Shown one piece after another: positions 8,495 through 17,895 of a DNA stretch of 64,000 nucleotides (positions are counted from its first letter, which is position 1; each line of letters begins with the position of its first letter). This DNA is from DASTSN01 sp035760665 (GTDB lineage: Bacteria; Bacteroidota; Bacteroidia; Chitinophagales; Chitinophagaceae), in NCBI GenBank assembly GCA_035760665.1, contig DASTSN010000042.1:1-64000 (forward strand). The letters run 5' to 3'. The notes under the pieces are model-generated. The model was not told the origin of the DNA, searched no databases, and saw only the letters and a list, made by a program, of their open reading frames with translations. The position numbers and the translations under genes are program-made.

Positions 8495-9331
8495 TCAGGC
8501 GCCAAGCGAGTGCAGGTACAGCGCAATCTCGCTGGTAATTACGTCTGTTTGCGGTTTGTTTTCTTTTATAGTAAGTGTTTTCATGCCGGCTGCCGCATAC
8601 GTATAGATATGCCAGTCGTTATGATAATATTCAAGTGCGGTGAGGTGTTCTATCCAATCGCCTGCATTCAGGTACACAACACTTCCTTTCTCCGTCGTGA
8701 TTGTACGTTTTTGTGGCTGATGGATATGGCCACAAATCACATAGTCGTATTTTTTTTCAATGGCCAGTTCGGCCACCAGGGTTTCAAAGTCATTTATTTT
8801 TACAATAGACTTATTCACCTGCTCCATTACTTTTTTTGAAAATGATAAAGGTTCTCTGCCCAGTAATTTCATACAGCGGTTAATCACCCGGTTAAAACCA
8901 AGCAAAATGGCGTAACCGTTGCTGCCCAGTTTGGCCCAGAATTTCGCGCTACCTTTTGTGGTATTGTCAAATACATCCCCGTGAAATATCCAGGTCATTT
9001 TATGATCGATTTCAATGACCAGTTTGTCAGTAAGCTGGAGATTACCCAATTGCACGTCTGTACACCGCCGCAACACTTCGTCATGGTTACCGGTTATGTA
9101 AATGACCCGTGTGCCATTGGACAGCATTTGAAAAATTTCCTGGATGACAGCCATGTGTGCCTGGGGAAAATAATGTTTGCTGAATTGCCAGGCGTCAATA
9201 ATATCACCGTTCAGCACCAGAATTTGCGGGCAGATACTTTTGAGATAAGTAACAATTTCGCGGGCACGGCAACCATACGTGCCTAAATGCAAATCGGAAA
9301 TTACTGCAACATCAACCGGTCTTTTTTCCAT
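8495..9331 (-). CDS. LpxH-like calcineurin-fold metallophosphatase
   Basis: The 278-residue protein has the full dinuclear metal site of calcineurin-like phosphoesterases in order: SDLHLG (D13, H15), NGDIID (D43), GNHDE (N82, H83), FHGDVFD, and CGHIHQP near residue 200. This layout matches UDP-2,3-diacylglucosamine diphosphatase family proteins, which cleave UDP-diacylglucosamine to lipid X in lipid A synthesis at the inner membrane face. Bacteroidota often carry more than one relative, so the true substrate could differ. It is the first gene of a two-gene operon with the glycosyltransferase at 7438-8481. Confidence 0.85.
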   Translation of the reverse strand: MEKRPVDVAVISDLHLGTYGCRAREIVTYLKSICPQILVLNGDIIDAWQFSKHYFPQAHMAVIQEIFQMLSNGTRVIYITGNHDEVLRRCTDVQLGNLQLTDKLVIEIDHKMTWIFHGDVFDNTTKGSAKFWAKLGSNGYAILLGFNRVINRCMKLLGREPLSFSKKVMEQVNKSIVKINDFETLVAELAIEKKYDYVICGHIHQPQKRTITTEKGSVVYLNAGDWIEHLTALEYYHNDWHIYTYAAAGMKTLTIKENKPQTDVITSEIALYLHSLGA

Positions 9332-9635
9332 CGGGATGGGGTTTTACAAAGCTCAAAAGTGTATGTAAACCCTGCATTACGGCATCGTTATGGATCTGTA
9401 AGAAATAAATGAAAAAATTGTTACCCAATGTCACAGGTGTTTAAGCCTGCTACTGCAAAAATTTTTGTAAATAAATTTTTAGTTAGCATATTTGTTACTT
9501 ACCAGGATGAGGATAATACGCCGAATAACGGCACAATGCTTGTAATAGCTATTTACTTCTCTTTGTATATTTTAAACTGACAGGAACGACGCGAAATTCT
9601 ACATTGAACTTTTTACGGACTTTAAAAAATTGCTG
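9332..9635. other. Divergent intergenic region
   Basis: This AT-rich spacer lies between the minus-strand phosphatase operon and the plus-strand barrel protein. It must hold both promoters, but I could not find a full TTTG/TAnnTTTG pair that I would defend. Confidence 0.4.
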
Positions 9636-10394
9636 ATGGTTTCCTTGCTGCAGAAAACTATTGTCACAAGTTTATTTATTTGTATTGGTTTCGTAAAAAT
9701 GAAAGCGCAGGTGCCTTTTCCGAAAGTAGAACTGGGTGTAACGGCCGGCACTTTTGTGTACCAGGGAGATGTTACGCCGGTAAGGGCTGGCGCCTATAAT
9801 ACAATAAAGCCACCGCAATTCGGAGTTTTTATTACCAGGTTATTGGGACCTTCCCTGTCCCTGCGATTAAATTTTACTGCGGGCCAGCTTAAAGGGGACG
9901 ATGCCCGATATGCCAGTCCGTACTGGCGAAAAGAACGAAATTTTAAGTTCAGCACGCCTGTCACTGAAATTACCGCATTACTGCAATGGGATGTCACGGG
10001 TCAAAATTATAGCCGGCAGGCGAAGAGCCTGGCACCATACTTTTTTGTGGGAGCCGGCTATGCATTATTTCATATCCGGCGTGACTGGAGCGGGATCAAT
10101 CGTTCTCTTTTTGTAGGATCGCAGGTGCCCGCAGGGTTACCGGCTGATTCAGCACACCAGGTTCCACGCGGGTTACCCGTTGTACCGGCAGGATTTGGTC
10201 TTCGCTACGCAATTTCACAAGACTGGTCGTTGCTAGCAGAGACCTCATACCGGTTTGTTTTTAATGATTATTTAGATGGCTTTAGCAAGGCGGCAAATCC
10301 TGCAAGAGATGATCATTTTTTCACCCATTCGCTGGGTGTCATTTATACGTTCGGCCGGTTTGACCCGCTGGCTTGCCCGGTGCTGCAGTATTAA
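9636..10394 (+). CDS. Outer-membrane beta-barrel protein, PorG/DUF6089-like
   Basis: The 252-residue product has a signal peptide ending at about VKMKAQ, then alternating strands typical of an 8-12-stranded small barrel: KVELGVTAGTFVYQGDVTP, GVFITRLLGPSLSLRLNFTAG, APYFFVGAGYALFH, GFGLRYAISQDWSLLAETSYR, and FTHSLGVIYTFGRFD. The 'yqGDl' N-terminal pattern and the 'HSlGviYtFg' ending are features of DUF6089/PorG-like Bacteroidota proteins. The ATG at 9636 is used; an in-frame TTG six bases upstream is less likely. It stands alone and converges on the histidine kinase gene. Precise function unknown. Confidence 0.8.
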   Translation: MVSLLQKTIVTSLFICIGFVKMKAQVPFPKVELGVTAGTFVYQGDVTPVRAGAYNTIKPPQFGVFITRLLGPSLSLRLNFTAGQLKGDDARYASPYWRKERNFKFSTPVTEITALLQWDVTGQNYSRQAKSLAPYFFVGAGYALFHIRRDWSGINRSLFVGSQVPAGLPADSAHQVPRGLPVVPAGFGLRYAISQDWSLLAETSYRFVFNDYLDGFSKAANPARDDHFFTHSLGVIYTFGRFDPLACPVLQY

Positions 10395-10400
10395 GTATTA

Positions 10401-10422
10401 GTTACCTGTTACAGCAGGTAAC
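10401..10422. terminator. Short hairpin between convergent genes
   Basis: GTTACCTG (10401-10408) and CAGGTAAC (10415-10422) form a perfect 8-bp stem with a 6-base loop, between the two convergent stop codons. No long T-run follows, so termination here is only plausible. Confidence 0.4.
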
Positions 10423-10427
10423 GAGAA

Positions 10428-11477
10428 TTATTCCCGCTTGGATTCCAGCGTAAAACCAACGGTGGTGCCCACTCCTTCGGTGCTGCGTACATGAATTGTT
10501 TGCCCGTGCGCTTCAATAATGTGTTTACAAATAGCTAAGCCAAGCCCACTACCGGTAACATCGCGGCTGCGCCCCTCTTCAGTGCGGTAAAACCGTTCAA
10601 AAATCCGTGGCAGATGTTTTTCGGGTATGCCTGCCCCGTCGTCACTAATTTCTACCAGTATATGACGACCATCTGTTTTATACATGCTGGCAATAATATT
10701 GCCGTTCAGTTTTCCATACTTAACAGAGTTCTCCACAAGATTGCTGATTACGTGATGAATTTTTTCTTTATCAGCAAAGACAGTTAATGGCGCTTCGCAT
10801 CCTTTTTTAATAAAACAACGGATATGGCTTTTTTCGGCTTTTATGGAAAGGGATTCGAACACTTCCTTCACCAGGTCCTGGATGATAAAATTTTGTTTAT
10901 AGATAACCAGTTCACCCCGTTCCAGTTTTGAAATTTCATCCAGGTCGTGGATCAGGTTTACCAGGCGCTCCACATTTCGGCCGGCATTTTCCAGGAATCG
11001 TTTATTTACGTCCGGGTTTTCCATGGCGCCCTGCAATAACGTGTCGATATACCCCTGGATGGCAAATACCGGTGTTTTGAATTCGTGGGAAAGGTTTTGT
11101 AAAAATTCTTTTCGGAACTGTTCGTTTTTCCGCAGCAATTGTATTTCCTGTTCGTTTTGTTCGGCCCAGGCTTCCACTTCTTCTCGTACCTCATCAATGC
11201 TTTTTTGCGGAAGCAGGTATTTATAATACACTTCTTCCTTTTTGCTAGCTTTTGTCTGGTAAATGAATTTGTAAATCAGTTTTATTTTCCGGTAAATAAA
11301 CCGTTCTACAGAAAAAGAAATAAGCAGGTGACTAATGAGGAAGATGACTACAAATATTACCAGTGTTGTTGCCCAGTTTTTTATTACCAGGTACAAAATT
11401 CCGGCGATGACGACGGACAGTAGTGAACTGATGTATACTGATAGTTGCCGGGGCGAAATGTTTTTAGTATCCAACAT
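10428..11477 (-). CDS. Sensor histidine kinase, PhoR-type
   Basis: The 349-residue membrane kinase has two close transmembrane segments (about residues 14-31 and 36-54), with almost no periplasmic loop between them, then a linker, the HisKA dimer domain with the phosphorylated His in LSHEFKTP (H131), and the HATPase domain with the N box NLVENSVKYG, the G1 box DDGAGIP, and GSGLGLAICKHI. It should autophosphorylate and pass the phosphate to the response regulator encoded 73 bases upstream (11551-12228). The lack of a periplasmic domain suggests it senses a membrane or partner-protein signal. PhoR-like by sequence style; the signal is unknown. Confidence 0.92.
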   Translation of the reverse strand: MLDTKNISPRQLSVYISSLLSVVIAGILYLVIKNWATTLVIFVVIFLISHLLISFSVERFIYRKIKLIYKFIYQTKASKKEEVYYKYLLPQKSIDEVREEVEAWAEQNEQEIQLLRKNEQFRKEFLQNLSHEFKTPVFAIQGYIDTLLQGAMENPDVNKRFLENAGRNVERLVNLIHDLDEISKLERGELVIYKQNFIIQDLVKEVFESLSIKAEKSHIRCFIKKGCEAPLTVFADKEKIHHVISNLVENSVKYGKLNGNIIASMYKTDGRHILVEISDDGAGIPEKHLPRIFERFYRTEEGRSRDVTGSGLGLAICKHIIEAHGQTIHVRSTEGVGTTVGFTLESKRE

Positions 11478-11550
11478 ACCTGCAATTTACGGTTTAGCCG
11501 GTTGGCAAACAGCCCGGAACATGAATGATGGTAATGTAATGGGGAAAGGG

Positions 11551-12228
11551 TTACAATTCAAATTTGTACCCGACGCCCTTGACGGTGGTGATGCAGTCGA
11601 TACCCAGTTTCTGGCGTATTTTCCTGATGTGGACATCGATGGTTCTGTCGCCAACAATCACGTCATTGCCCCATACCTGGCTCATTATCTCGTTGCGAAG
11701 GAATACCCGTCCTGGCCGCGAAGCGAGCAGGTAGAGTAGTTCGAATTCTTTTTTTGCCAGCGTCACATCCTTGCCATCTACCTGTACAACGAACCGTTCG
11801 GGATCAATCGTCAGGTTTCCGTATTGAATGATATTTGATTCTGTTTTGTTCAGCCGCCGGAAAAGTGCATTGACACGGCTGATAAAAACTTTGGGGCTGA
11901 TGGGCTTGCTCACGTAATCATCGGCACCGGTTTCCAATCCTTTGATTTGTGTGCCTTCATCACTCAGTGCTGTTAAAAAAAGGATGAGAGTATCTTTAAA
12001 AGCGGGTTGTGCCCTGAGTATTTCGCATACTTCCACGCCTGTTTTTTTGGGCATCATGATATCCAGTACCACCAGGTCGGGTTGTACAAGCCTGGCTTTT
12101 TCCAATGCTTCATCGCCATCTTTTGCGGTGATTACATTGTAGCCTTCTTTGGTAAGGTTGTATTTTAATATTTCCAGAATATCGGGCTCATCATCTGCTA
12201 TTAGTACCTTTCTAATCTTGGTATCCAT
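11551..12228 (-). CDS. OmpR/PhoB-family response regulator
   Basis: The 225-residue protein has a receiver domain (LIADDEPD, phosphoacceptor D56 in VVLDIMMP, conserved T in LFLTA, K in SKPI) and a C-terminal winged helix (about 130-225) ending VKGVGYKFEL. It would bind DNA after phosphorylation by the kinase encoded immediately downstream; both are in one operon. The ATG at 12228 is used rather than the in-frame TTG at 12237. A TAGGTTTG box on the minus strand (12253-12246) gives a plausible -7 element with a very short leader. The target regulon is not visible. Confidence 0.93.
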   Translation of the reverse strand: MDTKIRKVLIADDEPDILEILKYNLTKEGYNVITAKDGDEALEKARLVQPDLVVLDIMMPKKTGVEVCEILRAQPAFKDTLILFLTALSDEGTQIKGLETGADDYVSKPISPKVFISRVNALFRRLNKTESNIIQYGNLTIDPERFVVQVDGKDVTLAKKEFELLYLLASRPGRVFLRNEIMSQVWGNDVIVGDRTIDVHIRKIRQKLGIDCITTVKGVGYKFEL

Positions 12229-12456
12229 TGCCGTCAATATTTGCGCAAACCTACAGAAAATGTGCTGGAAGCCGGTTTTGCAGCATATCCGTTAATGGAG
12301 ACTTAATGAAAAATTAATACATACAGGACAAAGGGGAGGGAGTAAAAAGATTGTGACGATTGCAACCGGTGCGCTTGTCATATAGTCCTTTTTGAACCTC
12401 AGGCACTTAAATCGGTTCATTTCCCTGCAGGATGTTAACTTTGTTGATCGATCCTT

Positions 12457-14691
12457 ATGATTGCTATAAAAAAATACCTGTTTGCATTTCTCTTTATGCT
12501 AGCCATCAGCCCGTTATTTTCACAGGGCGTGACGCAGGTTGATTCCATTGGTAACTGGAAAAATTTTAAACCTGCTTTTCACCGGTTGATCAACCACGAA
12601 GCCATTGACCGGGAACAAACGAAAATACTCCACTCAGATGGCAAGGCTGATAACCAATTCACCATTTCACCCAATGCAGAAGTAAATTTCCTGGCAACTG
12701 ACGCCGTTATCAATAAAGTTGATTTCCTGCAGTATACTATAGAAAAAGATTCGGTGCTGGATCACCGATTAAAAGTTCAGTACCTCAAAGGACTTGAAAA
12801 TTTGCTGCGCTTTTTTAATCTCAACTGGAAAAATAAAACGATTAATCCCTCAGAACTGCCGCTTATCCTGAATGCTTATGCGCAGTGTGTGCAGTTGGAT
12901 ATCGCCGGCCGGTCCATTGAAGCAGAAATTAATGCATTATCGTATGGTGCCGGGCTGTCGGTACTGGAGGCAGACATATTTGACAAAAATCCCGGCTATA
13001 CCAGCAGCCGCTACGACCTGATCAGAAAATACTGTCACCAGCATCCCGATGAAACCCTTTCTGTATTGAAAGATAACTTGCAGGTTCCGTTTTTTGACAG
13101 CCTGGTAAAAGTGGCTGCTTACCGTTATCCTAATAAGTTATACGATTTTGCAGCTGCCAGGAACCAATACGGTTATGCCATCCGCAAAATTGATGACCCG
13201 TTGATCAAAACGGTTTCTAAAATGGCAATGAGCAACAGCGGCCAGTTATATTTTCCTTTTTTGGATAATATTTTGAAAGGAAGAATGACAATGGAACTGG
13301 TGGATGCGGTAAAAAATGACTCGATTAAATATTACCAGTTGCTGGTAAAAACACATCTTGATTATGTACAGCGGGCACTGGAAAAAGACACGGCCTACGG
13401 CCATAAAGACCTGACCCGCATGCTGGCCAGGAAAGCAGAAGAAGTGTTTGTAAACACCATTAACGGATTACACGAAGTTGAAAACCCGGCTATCCGGTTC
13501 AAAATTATTCAGCCGCTGAATGCAGAAGATTTATATTACCTGGCGGTATTGACTGATGGAGTTATTTATACCTCCAGTTTTGTAAATGGGGTTTATCCGT
13601 TGATGATGAGCCGTATTGGTCACCGCGCCGACTCGCTGTTAATGCTTGTGAAATTTGATAAGTACAGGAAATTTATCAAAATGTCCGCAGCCTACAATAC
13701 CCTGGGTGATTTTTTGAATTCATTTCCCAACCCTGACGATGCTAAAAAACTGATGCAGGCATTTGTGACCGGCCTGGAGAAAACGAACGGGCTCGAAGAC
13801 GGGGTGGATGTAGCCGATTCTTATGCCAGTATTTATGAAGCCAATAAACAGGTTGCCAAAGAAATGGTAACAAATGTAAAATATAATTACCTCCGCAATC
13901 TTTCACAAAACAACAAAAGAGGCATGGTGATGTATGATCTGCTGTACAAGTTGTTTTTATCTGCAGATACCACCCGCAATATTGATTTGTCCAAAGAATT
14001 CGGAATCCCACCAGTTTACAACGTTAACTACAAGGCTTTGTCCGATAGTAACGGCCGGGTAATTATGCAGGTTTTCTTTTATGGGGATAAAGACGGCCAG
14101 GCTATTTTCAGGGGGTTTCTCAGCACGTTCTCGCCGGCCAACTGGAAGATTGATTACAGTAATCCGCAATGGGTAACGGTGACCTCGCTGCGGGGCAAAC
14201 CGGTTTCTATTTACGCTAACCGACCGCTGCCGGAGGAAACAGATGAAGATGCAAAAGCACAGGAGGCACTGGATGCCTATTTGCAAAAAAATAAACTGTA
14301 TCCAACTATTACCATTCACCGCGGGCATAGTTATTATGCGCCGTATACGATTGACCAGATGGCGCCCACATCCAAAATCGTATTCATGGGCAGCTGCGGC
14401 GGTTACCATTTAATTCATGATATCCTCAAAAAAGCATCAGATGCGCATATTATTGCTTCCAAGCAAATTGGTAAAACCGCTATCAACAGGCCATTCTTTG
14501 AGCAGTTAATGGAAACCGTGCGAAGCGGCCAGAATATTGAATGGATTCCCTTCTGGCAGGAGCTATCCAAAAAAGTGAAGGTAGATGGCTTTGAAGATTA
14601 TATTCCGCCGTATAAAAACCTGGGAGCACTTTTTATAAAGGCCTATAAAATAGCGATGGGCGATGAAGATGACGACAGTGAAGATGAGTAA
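12457..14691 (+). CDS. Large exported hypothetical protein with possible caspase-fold (clan CD) C-terminal module
   Basis: This 744-residue protein has a signal peptide (IAIKKYLFAFLFMLAISPLFSQ, about 23 residues including Met) and a long helical middle region without a family I can name. The C-terminal 150 residues show a hydrophobic strand ending in a His motif (TITIHRGHS, H621/H624), then a second strand ending SC (KIVFMGSCGGYH, C647), and then a third strand with a CHAT-like pattern (HIIASKQIGKTAINRPFFEQL). The order strand-HxxH, strand-(S)C, strand is that of clan CD cysteine peptidases, though the 23-26-residue His-Cys spacing is short. It ends in an acidic tail (GDEDDDSEDE). The ABC exporter gene follows after 72 bases. 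A TAACTTTG box is at 12436-12443. The peptidase idea is inference. Confidence 0.7.
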   Translation: MIAIKKYLFAFLFMLAISPLFSQGVTQVDSIGNWKNFKPAFHRLINHEAIDREQTKILHSDGKADNQFTISPNAEVNFLATDAVINKVDFLQYTIEKDSVLDHRLKVQYLKGLENLLRFFNLNWKNKTINPSELPLILNAYAQCVQLDIAGRSIEAEINALSYGAGLSVLEADIFDKNPGYTSSRYDLIRKYCHQHPDETLSVLKDNLQVPFFDSLVKVAAYRYPNKLYDFAAARNQYGYAIRKIDDPLIKTVSKMAMSNSGQLYFPFLDNILKGRMTMELVDAVKNDSIKYYQLLVKTHLDYVQRALEKDTAYGHKDLTRMLARKAEEVFVNTINGLHEVENPAIRFKIIQPLNAEDLYYLAVLTDGVIYTSSFVNGVYPLMMSRIGHRADSLLMLVKFDKYRKFIKMSAAYNTLGDFLNSFPNPDDAKKLMQAFVTGLEKTNGLEDGVDVADSYASIYEANKQVAKEMVTNVKYNYLRNLSQNNKRGMVMYDLLYKLFLSADTTRNIDLSKEFGIPPVYNVNYKALSDSNGRVIMQVFFYGDKDGQAIFRGFLSTFSPANWKIDYSNPQWVTVTSLRGKPVSIYANRPLPEETDEDAKAQEALDAYLQKNKLYPTITIHRGHSYYAPYTIDQMAPTSKIVFMGSCGGYHLIHDILKKASDAHIIASKQIGKTAINRPFFEQLMETVRSGQNIEWIPFWQELSKKVKVDGFEDYIPPYKNLGALFIKAYKIAMGDEDDDSEDE

Positions 14692-14763
14692 GATGGCGAA
14701 CGGTTGCCGGATACGGCCCGTTCTTGTTAAATTTGCTTTTTATTTTCAATTTAAATTCTGGTT

Positions 14764-16548
14764 TTGGCAGCAAACAGCGGGAAAAAATTATTTGATTTTG
14801 CCCTTCTGCGAAGGGTTTTTCAATTCGTATCACCTTACCGGAAAAGGTTTTACCTGTCGATTGGGCTCAGTATTATACTGGCCCTTATTACGCCCCTGCG
14901 CCCGTTGCTGATACAGATGACGGTGAATAAATACATTGCCGGTAAACTGGCAGAGATGGTGATCTGGATCACGGTCATCCAGATTGGCATACTGCTCGTA
15001 GAGACGGCATTCCGGTTCTATTTTTCATACATTACCTCCTGGCTGGGACAAACGGTGGTAAAAGATCTGCGCACAAAAGTGTATAAAAAAATTCTTGGGC
15101 TGAATCTTTCCCAGTTTGACAAAACACCTATTGGCACACTCACCACCAGAACGATCAACGATATCGAATCGATAAATGATATTTTTTCTGACGGCTTCAT
15201 TCCCATCATTGCCGATTTGCTATCGATTGTTTCCATTTTATTTGTAATGTTTTACGTGGACTGGCGGCTTACGCTGGTATGCCTGGCCGCTTTTCCTGTG
15301 CTGATTATTGCCACGTACGTTTTCAAAGAGAGTGTCAATAAATCTTTCATACGGGTAAGAAATGCGGTAGCCAGCCTGAATGCCTTTGTGCAGGAACACC
15401 TGACAGGTATGCAAATTGTACAGGCTTTTGCTGCTGAAGAACGGGAATTTGACAAATTTAAAAAAATTAATAAAGAACACCGCAACGCCAATATCAATGC
15501 GATTTTCGCCTATTCAATTTTTTTCCCGGTGGTGGAAATTATCCTGGCTGTATCCACCGGTTTACTGGTATGGTGGGTGGCAAAGGAATCTTTGAATTTG
15601 CCGGCGGCCGAATCAAAAGAACTAATTGGTAAGATCACTTCCTTCTACCTGTACCTGAACCTGCTCTTCCGTCCTTTGCGGGTCATTGCTGATAAATTTA
15701 ATGTGCTGCAAATGGGCATGGTAGCTAGCGAGCGGGTGTTTAAAGTGCTGGATAATGATGATTATATAAAAACCGAAGGCAGCTTTGCTCCGGATAAAAT
15801 TGCCGGCAAAATCGCTTTTGAGCAGGTTAGTTTTGGCTATACCGATCAGCAATATGTGTTAAAAAATATTTCCTTTTTAGTAAACCCCGGTGAAACCGTT
15901 GCGATTGTTGGACATACCGGCAGCGGCAAAACCACGATTATCAGCTTGCTCAACCGGCTTTATCACATACAAAAAGGCGCTATAAAAATTGATGATGTTA
16001 ACATTGACGATTACCGGCTGGATGCTTTGCGGAAAAATATTGGGGTGGTTCTGCAGGATGTATTTTTATTTTCCGGAACCGTAATGGACAATATAACGTT
16101 GCGAAATCCCGACATTTCCAGCGAAAAGGTGATAGAAGCTGCCAGGTTGATAGATATGCATGATTTTATTATGAGCCTTCCGGGAGGCTATGAATATAAT
16201 GTGATGGAGCGGGGCGCCACGCTATCCCTTGGGCAACGCCAATTGTTGTCGTTTATCAGGGCTTTATTATACAATCCGTCCATCCTGATCCTGGACGAGG
16301 CGACCTCGTCAGTGGATACCGAAAGTGAGATGCTGATTCAGCATGCTATTGATACATTAATTAAAGGCAGAACCTCCATCGTTATCGCCCATCGCTTATC
16401 CACGATCCGCAAAGCACATAAAATTATTGTGCTGGATAAAGGCGAAATCAGGGAAATAGGAACCCACGACGAATTACTGGAAAAAGGCGGGTTTTATGCC
16501 AGGCTGCATGAGCTTCAGTTTGTAAACCAGCCTGCCAAATCTGCCTGA
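14764..16548 (+). CDS. ABC exporter, fused membrane and ATPase domains (MsbA-like)
   Basis: The 594-residue half-transporter has six membrane segments (about residues 22-315) and a C-terminal nucleotide-binding domain: Walker A GHTGSGKTT, Q-loop VVLQDVFLF, a signature that reads LSLGQRQ instead of LSGGQRQ, Walker B ILILDEATSSVD, and the H-loop IAHRLST. It should export a lipid or hydrophobic substrate as a homodimer. No ATG is available: the frame opens after a stop at 14752-14754, and the first usable start is TTG 14764, giving MAANSGKKLFDFALLRRVF, which matches the family N-terminus. It probably shares a transcript with the exported protein upstream. Confidence 0.9.
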   Translation: MAANSGKKLFDFALLRRVFQFVSPYRKRFYLSIGLSIILALITPLRPLLIQMTVNKYIAGKLAEMVIWITVIQIGILLVETAFRFYFSYITSWLGQTVVKDLRTKVYKKILGLNLSQFDKTPIGTLTTRTINDIESINDIFSDGFIPIIADLLSIVSILFVMFYVDWRLTLVCLAAFPVLIIATYVFKESVNKSFIRVRNAVASLNAFVQEHLTGMQIVQAFAAEEREFDKFKKINKEHRNANINAIFAYSIFFPVVEIILAVSTGLLVWWVAKESLNLPAAESKELIGKITSFYLYLNLLFRPLRVIADKFNVLQMGMVASERVFKVLDNDDYIKTEGSFAPDKIAGKIAFEQVSFGYTDQQYVLKNISFLVNPGETVAIVGHTGSGKTTIISLLNRLYHIQKGAIKIDDVNIDDYRLDALRKNIGVVLQDVFLFSGTVMDNITLRNPDISSEKVIEAARLIDMHDFIMSLPGGYEYNVMERGATLSLGQRQLLSFIRALLYNPSILILDEATSSVDTESEMLIQHAIDTLIKGRTSIVIAHRLSTIRKAHKIIVLDKGEIREIGTHDELLEKGGFYARLHELQFVNQPAKSA

Positions 16549-16646
16549 TGACTGGTAAAATGGCAACCGTTTTTTTACAACGAAAATAAGATGTCCATTT
16601 TTAGGTTTTTAGGTTCGTAATATGCGGTTTTTCACCTCCCCCTCCC

Positions 16647-16654
16647 TATCTTTG
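16647..16654 (+). promoter_or_regulatory. Candidate -7 box for the ATP synthase operon
   Basis: TATCTTTG matches the Bacteroidota TAnnTTTG -7 consensus 20 bases upstream of the atpB start. No clean TTTG -33 element is seen at the expected distance. Confidence 0.5.
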
Positions 16655-16674
16655 CGCCAAATTTCAGGAAAGGT

Positions 16675-17862
16675 ATGATTTCCAGACGTGTCAAATGCTT
16701 ATTGGTAGCGGCTTTCGGCTTATTTTCAGCTTCATTTTTTAATGGCTCCTTTGCCCAGGAATCCGGGCAGGGCGAGCACCAGGAAACTGCTGCGAAAGAA
16801 GAAAAGCTGGACCCTGCAAAAATTATTATCGAGCACGTTTCTGATGGCCACGAATATCACTTCGCCACGGTGGGGGGTAAGCATATCACAATCCCGCTTC
16901 CCGTCATTCTTTATGCACCTGGTAAAGGTTTTTCTGTTTTCATGTCTTCTGCCTTTCATCATGGCGAAGAAGTACATGAGGGCTACCGGCTGCTGGACGA
17001 GGAGTTTATGAAAGAACAGGGGCTGGATGAAAAAAAAGATGCAAAAGGCCAACCCCTCTATAAGGCAGGTAAAATATATGCTGCTGATGAGGCCGGTATG
17101 CCAGACCTTTCGAAAGCTGTTTATGATTTCTCGCTTACCCGAAATGCTACACAAATGCTTATTTCAGTTGTGTTGCTGATTATTTTAATGAGCAGCGTTG
17201 CGAAAAAATATAAAACCGGGCAGGGTATAAAAACAGCACCAAAGGGTTTTCAAAATCTTGTAGAACCCGTGATTACTTTTGTACGGGACGAAGTGGGTAA
17301 GCCCAACCTGGGTCATAGTTACGAGCGGTTCATGCCCCTGCTGCTGACAATATTCTTTTTTATTTTAATCAACAGCCTGATCAGCCTTGTGCCCGGCACA
17401 GCAAACGTACCGGGAAATATCGCCTTCACCGGGGTTTTGGGGCTGATTTCCTTTGTTGTAATACTATTTAACACCAACAAGCATTTTTGGGGACATATTT
17501 TTAACCCGCCGGTACCAATGGGTGTAAAACCCATTATGATCCCGGTGGAAATCCTGGGCATCTTTACAAAACCCTTTGCGTTGATCATTCGTCTTTTTGC
17601 CAATATGATCTCCGGGCACATTATTATTTTAAGCTTTATCTGCCTGATCTTCATTTTCGGGGCCATGAATACAGCCTTGGGTTGGGGAACATCACCTTTC
17701 TTCATCTTATTAGCCGTTTTCATTTACCTGATTGAAGTACTGGTGGCGTTTATCCAGGCGTTCATTTTTGCCAACCTGACAGCAGTATTTATCGGTCAGG
17801 CTTTCGAAGGTGCACACGATCATAAAGATGTGCCGGGACACGAAGATCCCATCGTCGTTTAA
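16675..17862 (+). CDS. atpB: F0F1 ATP synthase subunit a
   Basis: Subunit a forms the proton half-channels next to the c-ring. The 395-residue protein is long because of an N-terminal extension with a signal peptide (about 1-27) and a His/Glu-rich periplasmic segment, usual in Bacteroidota. Membrane helices start near residue 160. The essential Arg lies in IIRLFANMISGH, and the last helices read LVAFIQAFIFANLTAVFIGQA. It begins the operon atpB-E-F-H-A, about 130 bases after the ABC exporter gene. Confidence 0.96.
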   Translation: MISRRVKCLLVAAFGLFSASFFNGSFAQESGQGEHQETAAKEEKLDPAKIIIEHVSDGHEYHFATVGGKHITIPLPVILYAPGKGFSVFMSSAFHHGEEVHEGYRLLDEEFMKEQGLDEKKDAKGQPLYKAGKIYAADEAGMPDLSKAVYDFSLTRNATQMLISVVLLIILMSSVAKKYKTGQGIKTAPKGFQNLVEPVITFVRDEVGKPNLGHSYERFMPLLLTIFFFILINSLISLVPGTANVPGNIAFTGVLGLISFVVILFNTNKHFWGHIFNPPVPMGVKPIMIPVEILGIFTKPFALIIRLFANMISGHIIILSFICLIFIFGAMNTALGWGTSPFFILLAVFIYLIEVLVAFIQAFIFANLTAVFIGQAFEGAHDHKDVPGHEDPIVV

Positions 17863-17895
17863 AACAACTTTTTATTTATAATAAAACCAAGAATC

